From: Eubacterium sp. 14-2
GTDB taxonomy: Bacteria > Bacillota > Clostridia > Lachnospirales > Lachnospiraceae
DNA length: 64,000 nt
NCBI RefSeq assembly: GCF_000403845.2
Contig: NZ_KE159567.1
Span: 628,911-692,910 of the forward strand
Direction: 5' to 3'
Position 1 is the stretch's first letter. Each line of letters opens with the position of its first letter. Under the pieces are notes generated by a model. The model did no database searches, was not told the origin of the DNA, and saw only the letters and a list, made by a program, of their open reading frames with translations. A program made the translations under genes and the position numbers. This document shows, in pieces, positions 53,845 to 62,601 of the stretch.

Positions 53845-54375
53845 ATGAGGAAGATAAGTTTATTTATTGCAATGAGCCTTGATGGATATATTGCAGATAA
53901 TATGGGCAGTGTTGACTGGCTGAACGGGCAGGGCAATGATGATAAGAATATTGATACCTTTTCTGAATTTTCCAAAACCATTGACACGGTCTTAATGGGG
54001 TGGAATACTTATCATCAAATCGTTACTGAACTTTCCCCAAAAGAGTGGGTATATAACGAATTTACAACTTATGTCATCACGCATAACGAACATACTTCCT
54101 CTGAAAAAATTCGATTTGTAAACGTAGATCCTGCTGATTTGGTGAAAAGATTAAAAGAGGAAAATGGAAAAGATATATGGATATGTGGCGGAGCTAATCT
54201 TGTCGGGCAGTTAGTAAGTGAAGATTTGATTGATTATTATCATATCACTGTAATTCCGACACTTTTAGGTTCTGGCATACGGCTTTTTGAAAATGGAAGG
54301 TATGAGATTAAATTAAAATTGCTTCATACACAGTCTTATAATGGTATGACAGAGTTAATTTATACACGAAGATAA
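53845..54375 (+). CDS. Dihydrofolate reductase-fold family protein (RibD_C type)
   Basis: 176 residues. MRKISLFIAMSLDGYIADNMGSVDWL at the N-terminus, TVLMGWNTY, DIWICGGANLVGQL and TVIPTLLGSGIRLF are typical of the YyaP/DfrA-like group, whose substrates are mostly unknown. Codon use is clearly more AT-rich than in surrounding genes, suggesting recent acquisition. RBS AAAGGAG. It starts a three-gene run with the P-loop kinase-like protein and the DUF4261 protein. Confidence 0.88.
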   Translation: MRKISLFIAMSLDGYIADNMGSVDWLNGQGNDDKNIDTFSEFSKTIDTVLMGWNTYHQIVTELSPKEWVYNEFTTYVITHNEHTSSEKIRFVNVDPADLVKRLKEENGKDIWICGGANLVGQLVSEDLIDYYHITVIPTLLGSGIRLFENGRYEIKLKLLHTQSYNGMTELIYTRR

Positions 54376-54400
54376 ACGGGAATTGTCAGGAGGCAATAAA

Positions 54401-54946
54401 ATGATTGTTTTGATTACAGGAGCTTCCCATACAGGTAAAACATTACTGGCACAAAAACTTCTTGAAAAGTATAAATATCCGTATCTGTCCATTGACCTGC
54501 TGAAAATGGGATTAATACGAAGTAAAAATACGGATTTAACACCTGAAGAAGATGATGAGCTTACAGACTATTTGTGGCCCATTATTCGTGAAATTATAAA
54601 GACGACCATTGAAAACAGGCAAAATCTTGTGGTTGAGGGCTGTTATATTCCGCCTGACTGGAACAAAGATTTTTCAGAAGAATATCTGAAAGATATCCAA
54701 TATTATTGTCTTGTAATGAGCAGAGAATATATAGAGAAACATTTTTCAGATATAAAACAATATGCCAGTGAAATCGAACAACGCATGGATGATTCCTGGT
54801 GTACTATGACATCAGTTCTTGAGGATAATGCCCGCTGTCTTGAAATGTGTAAAAAATATGGCTGTAATTATATATTGATTGATGAATGCTACCGGACAGA
54901 TATTGATTTGGAAAAGGGAAATGGATATTGGAGGAAACAGATATGA
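54401..54946 (+). CDS. P-loop kinase-like protein
   Basis: 181 residues from the ATG at 54401 (AGGAGG upstream). Walker A GASHTGKT at residues ~8-15, YLSIDLLKMGLI after strand 2, VVEGCYIPP and a C-terminal ILIDE segment resemble small kinases of the adenylate/zeta-toxin-like class. Substrate unknown; no toxin-antitoxin partner is evident. AT-rich like the preceding gene. The DUF4261 gene start overlaps its last codons by 4 bases. Confidence 0.75.
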   Translation: MIVLITGASHTGKTLLAQKLLEKYKYPYLSIDLLKMGLIRSKNTDLTPEEDDELTDYLWPIIREIIKTTIENRQNLVVEGCYIPPDWNKDFSEEYLKDIQYYCLVMSREYIEKHFSDIKQYASEIEQRMDDSWCTMTSVLEDNARCLEMCKKYGCNYILIDECYRTDIDLEKGNGYWRKQI

Positions 54947-56034
54947 ACGAACAGCAAAAAGCAGCAACAGAAGTAATGGAAGAATGGCTTTCCCATCCCG
55001 ATGAACTTGGGAAAAAGCCTGCGAAACTGGAGATTGCAGGAGAATTTGACCTGCATGATCTGCACTACTATATTTTCAAATTTAAAAAATCAAAGATGGG
55101 TTCCTGGAAAGTGGCAGTCTGCGGAGGGTATGACGGAGAAGGGCTGGGCCACTGCGGCCACATTTACAGTGAAATGGAGAATTATGACCCTGCCACTGCA
55201 GAGGAAAAATGCGTAGCCATGGTAGAAGCAATCCGTCTGTACTGGATGGAGCGGGCGAAAGAGGAAGAAAATCAGGGCACAGAGCACATGAGCGGATCAT
55301 TTGTGGGATTTGTCCTGCTGTCTGCGCCGGAATTTGATGTGGAAAATTTCCGTGCAGTTTTAAAAGAGGACTGGGAAATTGAATGCCCAAAAGAGCCGGA
55401 GCATCCGGAAAACAAACAGGATGCCATTGTTTTTGAAGTGAATAACATGACGGTCACAGTGGGACTGATGGATATGCCAGTTCCCGATGGTGAGGCAGAG
55501 TATTGGGCCAACAGTAATTTTATGACCAGAGAAAAGTCTGTTGCTGCAGCCAAAAATCACAAAGCCCATTTACTGGTGGCTGTACTGGGTGGAGATTCGG
55601 CGCCGCTGGAGGCAGGAAAGCTCTTTGTTAAAATTGTATGCGCCTGTCTGAAAGGACCCGGCGCCCTTGGAATTTATGACTGCGGAACCGTGTGGCTGCC
55701 GGAGCATTTTATTCAGATGGCCATGGTGATGAAAGAAGGGGCGCTGCCTCTGGGGAATCTGGTGTTTGTGGGACTGTATCAGGATGAAAAGGGCGTCAGC
55801 AGCTGGACCAATGGGCTGAACTCCTTTGGCAAAGACGAGCTGGAAGTGATTGAAAGCAGCCAGCCGGCGTCTGAAGTTTACGACTTAATGCTGGGCATCT
55901 CCGCCTATGTTCTGGAGGAAGGGGCCGTTCTGCGGGACGGGGAGACCATTGGATTTTCTCCGGAGCAGAAGCTGTTTCTGACACGCTCAGAAGGGGTTTA
56001 CGGGGAGGGACAGACCATAAAAATCAGATTTTGA
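54943..56034 (+). CDS. DUF4261 domain protein
   Basis: 363 residues from the ATG at 54943 (TGGAGG upstream); an in-frame TTG at 54928 is less likely. The N-terminal ~110 residues contain YYIFKFKKSKMGSWKVAVCGGYDGE. The central and C-terminal part is DUF4261-like (GFVLLSAPEFD, SVAAAKNHKAHLLVAV, GIYDCGTVWLP, LVFVGLYQDEKGVSSWTNGLNSFGKDELEV). No catalytic motif is evident. Function unknown. Base composition returns to the GC level of the chromosome here, unlike the two genes before it. Confidence 0.8.
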   Translation: MNEQQKAATEVMEEWLSHPDELGKKPAKLEIAGEFDLHDLHYYIFKFKKSKMGSWKVAVCGGYDGEGLGHCGHIYSEMENYDPATAEEKCVAMVEAIRLYWMERAKEEENQGTEHMSGSFVGFVLLSAPEFDVENFRAVLKEDWEIECPKEPEHPENKQDAIVFEVNNMTVTVGLMDMPVPDGEAEYWANSNFMTREKSVAAAKNHKAHLLVAVLGGDSAPLEAGKLFVKIVCACLKGPGALGIYDCGTVWLPEHFIQMAMVMKEGALPLGNLVFVGLYQDEKGVSSWTNGLNSFGKDELEVIESSQPASEVYDLMLGISAYVLEEGAVLRDGETIGFSPEQKLFLTRSEGVYGEGQTIKIRF

Positions 56035-56062
56035 TATCAGGGAAACCAGATAGAAAATATAA

Positions 56063-56612
56063 GTTTGCGTACTGAATTGTCACAGGGATGTGAAAGCAGC
56101 AGTGCTTGTGGCAGGATTTGACTGTTCTGCCGATTTATTTGAGCAGCAGTGCGAAACCATGGGGGCCCGGTCATCAGACTGTTTATACCTTATGTTGTTT
56201 TATACGAGCGGCTGAAATTCGGAAAGTATGCCGCTTACAGTGCACTGGATGGATTTGCGGAGTCGGATGCAGGTATTATGGTGATTCACAGCAAAGATGA
56301 TACAATGGTTCTTCCGGAGAACGGGTATGAAAAATTTTATGATACCTATGGGGATGACTCCCGGTTTTGTTTTATCGAATATGAGGACAGAGGGCACGAC
56401 AGCGTATATTATTCCGACGGGCGCGTCGTTATAAGGAACAGTCAGACCGGGATTACAGGGCTTATGTGGAAGAATGCGGCGGTGAATACAATGCGGAACG
56501 TAAGGCGGAATTTATGGAAAAATATCTCGATAAAAGCAAATGCTATGAGTTTGATTTTGAGTTAATGCAGCAGATTTTGGATTTTTATGACAGGTACTGT
56601 AAAGGTGACTGA
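56063..56612 (+). pseudogene. Decayed alpha/beta hydrolase
   Basis: Three reading frames give consecutive pieces of one alpha/beta hydrolase. VKAAVLVAGFDCSADLFEQQCETMG starts near 56090. LFIPYVVLYERLKFGKYAAYSALDGF...SDAGIMVIHSKDDTMVLPENGY...FIEYEDRGHDSVYYSDG runs in another frame (about 56175-56425). YVEECGGEYNAERKAEFMEKYL...DFYDRYC follows in a third, ending at 56612. The catalytic Asp (HSKDD) and His (DRGHD) regions are present, but the N-terminal half with the nucleophile is missing. There are therefore two frameshifts and a 5' truncation. Confidence 0.82.
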
Positions 56613-56666
56613 GAAATTTTCACCTGTTTTACCGTACAGCAATGAAAACATCTGAGGGAAAAAGAC

Positions 56667-57005
56667 ATGGATTACAGCCATATCATTGGAAAAACAGTAA
56701 AAGGAACCATTGACAGGCCTCTGGGGTCATCGCATCCCAGGTATCCGGAGATGATTTATCCTGTCAATTATGGATATGTGGATGGCATATTCGCCCCTGA
56801 CGGAGCAGAGCAGGACGTGTATGTGTTTGGAACAGAGGAACCTCTGGCGTATTTTGAAGGTAAAGTGACAGCAGTATGGCATCGTCTGGATGATGTGGAA
56901 GACAAATGGATTGTGTCCCTGGACGGAGCAGAGATTGAGGATGAAAAAATCATGGAGGGAATCCGGTTTCAGGAGCAGTTTTTTCATGGAAAATTATACA
57001 GATGA
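56667..57005 (+). CDS. Short inorganic pyrophosphatase-like protein
   Basis: 112 residues. TIDRPLGSSHPRYPEMIYPVNYGYVDG and APDGAEQDVYVFG resemble the YNYGY and DGD/EQD regions of family I inorganic pyrophosphatase, followed by FEGKVTAVWHRLDDVEDKW. Family I enzymes are usually ~170-180 residues, so this is a short subgroup. It may hydrolyse pyrophosphate or another small phosphate ester. No good Shine-Dalgarno except GAGGGA 12 bases upstream. Confidence in the fold is moderate. Confidence 0.65.
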   Translation: MDYSHIIGKTVKGTIDRPLGSSHPRYPEMIYPVNYGYVDGIFAPDGAEQDVYVFGTEEPLAYFEGKVTAVWHRLDDVEDKWIVSLDGAEIEDEKIMEGIRFQEQFFHGKLYR

Positions 57006-57079
57006 CAGGAAATAAAATCAGACAGACCATGAGAAAATGAATTGCAGCGGTCTGTAGAAGGGCCATAAAGGAGAAAGAA

Positions 57080-57934
57080 ATGAAAAGAATGTTAATAACC
57101 GGAGCTTCCGGTTTTCTGGGAAGCAGAATCGCGGAATTTTACGCACCGGAATATGAAATATATGCGCCGGCCCATGGGGAACTGGATATTACGGATGGAA
57201 TAAGGGTCAGGCGCATGTTTGAAGCACAAAAGCCGGATATTGTGATTCACTGTGCGGCTGTTTCAGATGTGGGCCGGTGTGAAAAAGAACCGGAACGTTC
57301 CTGGAAAATAAATGTGGGCGGAAGCGTCAGCCTGGCAAAGGCAGCCGGGGAAATACAGGCAAAATGTATTTTCTGCAGCTCGGATCAGGTGTATTTCGGC
57401 AGCAGCCTGTCCGGGCCCCATCGGGAGGAAGAAGAACTTTCGCCCGGCAATTTATACGGACAGGAGAAATTAAAGGCAGAACAGGAATGTCTCTCAGCCA
57501 ATCCGGACTGTGTGCTGCTGCGGTTATCCTGGATGTATGATGTAAAAACAAAAAGAGAAGGGGAACACAGTGATTTTTTCAGGACGCTGATGTCTCAGCT
57601 GAAAAATGGGACGGACATAAAATTACCTGTGTTTGACAGAAGAGGTATTACAGACGTTGGAGAGGTACTGCAGAATCTGGAAAAGACTTTTTCTATTCCG
57701 GGAGGAGTTTATAATTTCGGTTCGCCAAACAGAGAAGATACTTATACAACTGTACGGGAAGTTTTTACGCAGGCAGGGCTGGAAATATCCACCTTACAGA
57801 AAAATAGAGAAGCCTTTGGCGAAAATCCCAGAAATCTTACCATGTGTCAGGAAAAATTAAATGATTTCGGCATATTTTTTTCTTCCACAGTGGATGGTCT
57901 GGTCAGATGTTTCGGCAGTATGGATAAGATCTGA
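57080..57934 (+). CDS. RmlD-like sugar-nucleotide reductase/epimerase
   Basis: 284 residues, extended short-chain dehydrogenase. NAD(P)-binding GASGFLGS near residue 9, VIHCAAVSDVGRCEKEPE, and the active-site region with YGQEKLKAE (Y-x3-K) near 130, followed by LRLSWMYD. It is most like dTDP-4-dehydrorhamnose reductase and related enzymes. No other rhamnose genes are nearby. RBS AAAGGAGA. Confidence 0.82.
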   Translation: MKRMLITGASGFLGSRIAEFYAPEYEIYAPAHGELDITDGIRVRRMFEAQKPDIVIHCAAVSDVGRCEKEPERSWKINVGGSVSLAKAAGEIQAKCIFCSSDQVYFGSSLSGPHREEEELSPGNLYGQEKLKAEQECLSANPDCVLLRLSWMYDVKTKREGEHSDFFRTLMSQLKNGTDIKLPVFDRRGITDVGEVLQNLEKTFSIPGGVYNFGSPNREDTYTTVREVFTQAGLEISTLQKNREAFGENPRNLTMCQEKLNDFGIFFSSTVDGLVRCFGSMDKI

Positions 57935-58085
57935 TATTGTCCGGAAATATTCTGATATTTTCTTCCTTTGATGATAAAATAGAAAATTTTCCTGAAAAGG
58001 CAGTGAATAATGGTGGAATAGCACTATATTTCCATAATGACAGAGGAAATAAACAGGAAAAATATACAAATAATAGCTAAATTCA

Positions 58086-58113
58086 TTGACTTATATTGGG
58101 AAATCTGTATAAT
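58086..58113 (+). promoter_or_regulatory. Promoter of the Cache-domain chemoreceptor
   Basis: TTGACT (58086-58091), 16-base spacer, TATAAT (58108-58113). It falls inside the longest open frame starting at 58037, which shows that the true start is the later ATG at 58154. Confidence 0.8.
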
Positions 58114-58153
58114 AGAGGTATCAACAGGAAGTGAATGTGGAAGGTGGAATTAT

Positions 58154-59974
58154 ATGAAAGAAAATATGGAAGTAAAGAAACAGAAGACAAAAGGATTCAA
58201 GAGCCTGACAGTTATGCTGGTTTCCATTATCTGTATTATGGTGTCTGTTCCGACAATCGGGCTGGCCTGTCTGGGCGTTTATTATCTGAGGCAGTCCATG
58301 GAAGAATCTGTGGAGTTGTATGAAGAATCTATGACAGACGGTTATTCAATGGAAATCAAATCTCAGGTACAGGGAGCGCTGGCTCTGATTCAGCGCTACT
58401 ATGACAGGTTTAAAAGTGGTGAGATGCCGGAGGAAGAGGCGCAGCAGAGAGCGAAGGACGCAGTGCGTTCCATGCGTTACCGGGATGACGGATCCGGTTA
58501 TATCTGGATTGACGGAGAGGATTATGTGCTGGTTGAGCATCCGATTCTGACAGACCAGGAAGGCACCAACAGAAAAGATTTAACAGATCAGAACGGTGTG
58601 AAAGTAACCCAGAATGTGGTAGCTGCGGCACAGGCCGGAGGCGGTTACAATGAATTTTATTTTACCAAGGCGGACGGGGTTACCGTTGCGCCCAAGATTG
58701 CCTATTCCGAAATGTTTGAACCCTGGGGCTGGGCTGTGGCAACCGGAAATTATGTGGATGAGATGAATGAAAAGATTGACAGCCAGAAAAACAATATTCA
58801 TAAGGAATTCTCTGAGATGCTTATGATTTATGGAGTGGCCGCTGTCATTATGCTGATTATAGCGGTGGTAATTTCCACAGTGGGAGGTCTGCGGATTACC
58901 AAAGGTATCAAGCTGATGGAAGCCCATCTTCGCCAGGCAGCAGTAGGAGATCTGAGTTTTACCGTCAGTCCTGCATTGCTGGAACGAAGCGATGAGATTG
59001 GAGAAATGGCACGTTCGCTGGATAATGTGAGGGAGTCACTGGCCAGCATGATCGGCAGTGTTCTTCACACAGGAGAATCCCTGAACCAGAGCAGTGAGAA
59101 GTTCAGTGAGAAGTTCGGCTATATTCTGGCAAGTATCCGGGATACCAATCAGGCTATTGAAGATCTGGCGCAGGGAGCCACCAGCCAGGCCAACGAGACA
59201 GAGACGGTAAATGAAAAAATCGGAGAACTGGGAGATGTCATTGAAGTGGAAAAGAGCGGTGTGCATAAGCTGGAAGAAGCAGTTTCAGCCATGGCAACCT
59301 ATTCTGCGGGGGCTTCCGAGAGTATTCAGGAACTGGATCAGATTACCAGGCTGACCATAGAAACCATTGATGTGGTATCAGAACAGACCAATAAGAATAA
59401 TGATTCCGCCGCCAATATCAATAAAACCATCGAGATCATTAAAGGGCTGGCAGCCCAGACCAACCTGCTTTCCCTGAATGCCAGCATAGAGGCAGCCAGA
59501 GCCGGAGAAGCCGGAAGAGGATTTGCTGTTGTGGCAGAAGAAATCAGGAATCTTTCTGAAGAGTCCTCCGGAAATGCGCAGGAAATTGAAGAAATTGTAA
59601 AAGAACTGGTACATAATGTGGAGATTTCCGTAAATAAGATGCAGGAAGTTACGGACAACGTACAGAAACAGCAGAAGTGTTTGCAGAAGACCAGAGCAGC
59701 ATTTCAGCATTTGAAAGAAGAAGTTGCCATGGTAGAGGAAGTTACAGGAGAAATCGGCGGACAGACAGAGATTCTGAATTCCCTGAAACAGATTGTTACG
59801 GATTCTGCCAACAGTCTGGCAAGTGTGGTAGAGGAAAGCGCAGCCTCCACCCAGCAGACCAGCGCCAGCATGACCCTTCTGTCCCAGACCATTGATGAGT
59901 GTACGGAAGATACCAGAGGGCTGGTAGAGCTGAGCCGCAGGCAGAATGACCAGGCAAATAAATTTAAACTGTAA
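58154..59974 (+). CDS. Methyl-accepting chemotaxis protein with single Cache sensor
   Basis: 606 residues from the ATG at 58154 (GGAAGGTGG upstream). A basic leader, TM1 near 17-40, an extracellular sCache_2-type domain ([49 protein letters not shown]), TM2 near 222-243 and a HAMP domain. A long cytoplasmic coiled coil carries the conserved tip near 430-470 ([34 protein letters not shown]). Single Cache domains of this type often bind small carboxylates. Monocistronic; it could signal through the CheA/CheW set at the left of the window. Confidence 0.93.
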   Translation: MKENMEVKKQKTKGFKSLTVMLVSIICIMVSVPTIGLACLGVYYLRQSMEESVELYEESMTDGYSMEIKSQVQGALALIQRYYDRFKSGEMPEEEAQQRAKDAVRSMRYRDDGSGYIWIDGEDYVLVEHPILTDQEGTNRKDLTDQNGVKVTQNVVAAAQAGGGYNEFYFTKADGVTVAPKIAYSEMFEPWGWAVATGNYVDEMNEKIDSQKNNIHKEFSEMLMIYGVAAVIMLIIAVVISTVGGLRITKGIKLMEAHLRQAAVGDLSFTVSPALLERSDEIGEMARSLDNVRESLASMIGSVLHTGESLNQSSEKFSEKFGYILASIRDTNQAIEDLAQGATSQANETETVNEKIGELGDVIEVEKSGVHKLEEAVSAMATYSAGASESIQELDQITRLTIETIDVVSEQTNKNNDSAANINKTIEIIKGLAAQTNLLSLNASIEAARAGEAGRGFAVVAEEIRNLSEESSGNAQEIEEIVKELVHNVEISVNKMQEVTDNVQKQQKCLQKTRAAFQHLKEEVAMVEEVTGEIGGQTEILNSLKQIVTDSANSLASVVEESAASTQQTSASMTLLSQTIDECTEDTRGLVELSRRQNDQANKFKL

Positions 59975-60039
59975 CGGGTTTGCCTGCATGGTATTGTCTG
60001 AACTGCTAAGCCGGTTTTAAATTTCTATTAAAATTTCTC

Positions 60040-60068
60040 TTGCAAAACAGAATAATCTGTGCTAATAT
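60040..60068 (+). promoter_or_regulatory. Promoter of the aspS-gatC-gatA operon
   Basis: TTGCAA (60040-60045), 17-base spacer, TAATAT (60063-60068). It drives a leader of about 435 bases that carries the T-box. Confidence 0.75.
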
Positions 60069-60084
60069 AACCGATAACTGAAAA

Positions 60085-60389
60085 ACACTGATAACGGAAA
60101 GCGTTGAAGGAGACTCTTGTTTTCAGAGGCCGACAGGAATATGGCGTCACCGACTGAGAGCGCTGTTTGGAAGAGAAGACAAAGGGAACACTCCGGAGCA
60201 GACTGGTTAAGCAGCTGTGGGAGGAGTATCCATGGCGGGCAGGCCAGTACGTTGTGCGCGTTAAGCATAAGAGCGGAGAGACGATATCCCTGATTTATAC
60301 AGCAGGATGCGGTCTTTCAATGCGGGTGGTACCGCGGATTTCTTTCAAAAGATTCGCCCCGGAATACGGAAGTATTCCGGGGATTTTTT
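60085..60389 (+). promoter_or_regulatory. T-box riboswitch controlling aspS-gatC-gatA
   Basis: The T-box itself, GCGGGTGGTACCGCG, lies at 60322-60336, and a terminator follows: CCCCGGAATAC (60357-60367) with GTATTCCGGGG (60372-60382) and six T (60384-60389). The leader upstream starts with a Stem I-like region containing GTTGAAGGAGA (60103-60113). Uncharged tRNA should bind and favour the antiterminator. I cannot fix the specifier codon by eye: GAC (Asp) occurs at 60152-60154 and 60178-60180, and AAC (Asn) at 60187-60189. Confidence 0.9.
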
Positions 60390-60390
60390 G

Positions 60391-60439
60391 TTATAGGAAA
60401 TACATTGTCAAGCTAACGCGTGAAAGTATTTTTCTATAA
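60391..60439. repeat. Long-loop hairpin (family B) between T-box and aspS
   Basis: TTATAGGAAATAC (60391-60403) and GTATTTTTCTATAA (60426-60439) form the stem. Most of the loop is the conserved core 60405-60429, matching 8321-8345 and 38404-38428. It lies after the T-box terminator and inside the operon leader, 72 bases before the aspS ATG. Confidence 0.8.
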
Positions 60440-60510
60440 GAAAAAACAATTATGCACGCTCGCACAATATGACTTTCTTTGTGCCAAAGACGCCAGGAAT
60501 GGAGGGAATT

Positions 60511-62256
60511 ATGAGCAGGATTTACAGAGACATAACATTAAACAGGGTAAGTGAAGCAGAGATTGGAAAGACCATCCGGGCAGCCGGGTGGGTGGAAAAC
60601 ATCCGGGACCATGGCGGCGTTTCTTTTATAGATCTGAGAGATATGTATGCTGTGATGCAGGTGGTAATCCGGGATGGGAAGCTGTTAGAGGGAATCCGCA
60701 GAGAACAGGCGGTATCCATTCAGGGTGTGATAGAACAGCGGGATGAAGACACTTACAACCCGAAGATTCCCACAGGGACCATAGAGCTGGAGGCAAAAGA
60801 AATTCAGATTCTGGGAGATGTATACGCACCCCTGCCTTTTGAGGTGATGACCAGCAGAGAGGTTCGGGAAGATGTGCGGTTAAAATACCGCTACCTGGAT
60901 TTGAGGAACCAGAAAGTAAAGGAGAACATTATGTTCCGCTCCAGTGTCATTGCTTATCTGCGGGAGAAAATGACAGAGATGGGATTTCTGGAAATTCAGA
61001 CCCCGATTCTCTGTGCATCTTCCCCGGAAGGAGCCAGAGATTATATTGTTCCCTCCAGAAAATACAAAGGGAAATTTTATGCGCTGCCTCAGGCGCCCCA
61101 GCAGTACAAACAGCTTCTGATGGTATCCGGTTTTGACAGATATTTTCAGATAGCTCCGTGTTTTCGGGATGAGGACGCCAGGGCAGACCGTTCGCCGGGA
61201 GAATTTTACCAGCTTGATTTTGAAATGAGTTTTGCCGACCAGGAGGACGTCTTTCGGGTGGGGGAAGAAGTATTGTCTGCAGTTTTTGAGAAATTTGCAC
61301 CGGAAGGAAGCGTGGTCACAAAGGCGCCCTATCCCGTGTACAGTTATAAACAGGCAATGCTGGAATTTGGAACAGACAAGCCTGATTTACGGAACCCTTT
61401 GCGTATCACAGATCTGACAGAATTTTTTCAGAAATGTACGTTTCAGCCATTTCTTGGAAAAACCGTGCGGGCCATCCGGGTTCACGGGAAAATGTCCAGA
61501 AGTTTTCATGCAAAATTACTGAAATTTGCTACCGGAATCGGCATGGGAGGACTGGGTTATCTGGAAGTGGAAGAAGACGGAAGCTTTAAGGGGCCAATCG
61601 ACAAATTTATACCGGATGAACGGAAAGAGGAATTCCGCAGCCTTGGAAAACTGGAAACAGGAGATACCATATTTTTTATGGCCGACCGGGAAGAACGGGC
61701 AGCTTATTTTGCAGGGATGATACGCACAGAACTGGGAGAAAAGCTGGATTTATTGGAAAAAGATGCATTTCGCTTCTGTTACATTAACGATTTTCCCATG
61801 TTTGAGCGGGATCCCAGGACAAAGGGACTGACCTTTACCCACAACCCTTTTTCCATGCCTCAGGGCGGGCTGGAAGCGCTTAAAACCATGGATCCTCTGG
61901 ATATTCTGGCATATCAGTACGATATCGTATGCAACGGGGTAGAGCTTTCCTCCGGCGCAGTCCGCAACCATGATTTGCAGGTTATGGTGAAAGTCTTTGA
62001 AATTGCAGGATATGATGAGGAAACGCTGAAAAACAGATTTGGAGCTCTTTATCATGCATTTCAGTTCGGGGCGCCGCCCCACGCAGGCATGGCGCCGGGA
62101 ATTGACCGTATGCTGATGCTGCTGCGGGGAGAAGAAAACATCCGTGAAGTAATTGCTTATCCCATGAGCGCAAACGCCCAGGATTTCATGTGCGGCGCCC
62201 CTGGTCAGGTAACAGAGCAGCAGCTTCGGGAAGTGCATATCAGAGTCAGAGATTAG
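60511..62256 (+). CDS. aspS: Aspartyl-tRNA synthetase
   Basis: 581 residues from the ATG at 60511 (GGAGGG upstream); an earlier in-frame ATG at 60469 lies beyond this Shine-Dalgarno. Class II bacterial AspRS: anticodon-binding OB fold (AGWVENIRDHGGVSFIDLRD), motif 2 CFRDEDARADRSPGEFYQLDFEMSF, GAD insertion, and motif 3 GMAPGIDRMLMLLRG. Its pairing with gatC-gatA suggests a non-discriminating enzyme that also makes Asp-tRNA(Asn) for amidation. This is inference from context. Confidence 0.95.
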   Translation: MSRIYRDITLNRVSEAEIGKTIRAAGWVENIRDHGGVSFIDLRDMYAVMQVVIRDGKLLEGIRREQAVSIQGVIEQRDEDTYNPKIPTGTIELEAKEIQILGDVYAPLPFEVMTSREVREDVRLKYRYLDLRNQKVKENIMFRSSVIAYLREKMTEMGFLEIQTPILCASSPEGARDYIVPSRKYKGKFYALPQAPQQYKQLLMVSGFDRYFQIAPCFRDEDARADRSPGEFYQLDFEMSFADQEDVFRVGEEVLSAVFEKFAPEGSVVTKAPYPVYSYKQAMLEFGTDKPDLRNPLRITDLTEFFQKCTFQPFLGKTVRAIRVHGKMSRSFHAKLLKFATGIGMGGLGYLEVEEDGSFKGPIDKFIPDERKEEFRSLGKLETGDTIFFMADREERAAYFAGMIRTELGEKLDLLEKDAFRFCYINDFPMFERDPRTKGLTFTHNPFSMPQGGLEALKTMDPLDILAYQYDIVCNGVELSSGAVRNHDLQVMVKVFEIAGYDEETLKNRFGALYHAFQFGAPPHAGMAPGIDRMLMLLRGEENIREVIAYPMSANAQDFMCGAPGQVTEQQLREVHIRVRD

Positions 62257-62269
62257 GAGGGAAACAGGA

Positions 62270-62587
62270 GTGGAAAAGACAGAAAAGACACAGGGCAGGA
62301 ATGTGATTTCAGAGGAAACCATAGAATATCTGGGAATTCTGGCAAAGCTGGAACTGACTTCAGAGGAAAAAGAAAGAGCCGGAAAGGATATGGAGGAAAT
62401 GCTGGATTATATTGATAAACTCAACGAACTGGATACTTCCGGCGTGGAGCCCATGGCCCATATATTTCCTGTGAACAATGTGTTCCGGGAAGATGTGGTG
62501 ACAAACGGGGACGACCGTGAAAACATGCTGAAAAATGCTCCGGAAGTCCGGGATGGAAGTTATCAGGTGCCGAAAACAGTGGAATGA
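62270..62587 (+). CDS. gatC: Aspartyl/glutamyl-tRNA amidotransferase subunit C
   Basis: 105 residues starting with GTG at 62270 (AGGAGG 9 bases upstream), 13 bases after aspS. ISEETIEYLGILAKLELTSEEKE and the MLDYIDKLNELDTSGVEPM motif match GatC, which stabilises GatA and links it to GatB. Normal length (~95-105). Confidence 0.94.
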   Translation: MEKTEKTQGRNVISEETIEYLGILAKLELTSEEKERAGKDMEEMLDYIDKLNELDTSGVEPMAHIFPVNNVFREDVVTNGDDRENMLKNAPEVRDGSYQVPKTVE

Positions 62588-62601
62588 GAGAGGGAAAGCC
62601 C

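Noticed and set aside
58037-58153. N-terminal extension of the chemoreceptor from the ATG at 58037
   Set aside because: A consensus-like promoter (58086-58113) lies within it and a ribosome site precedes the ATG at 58154.
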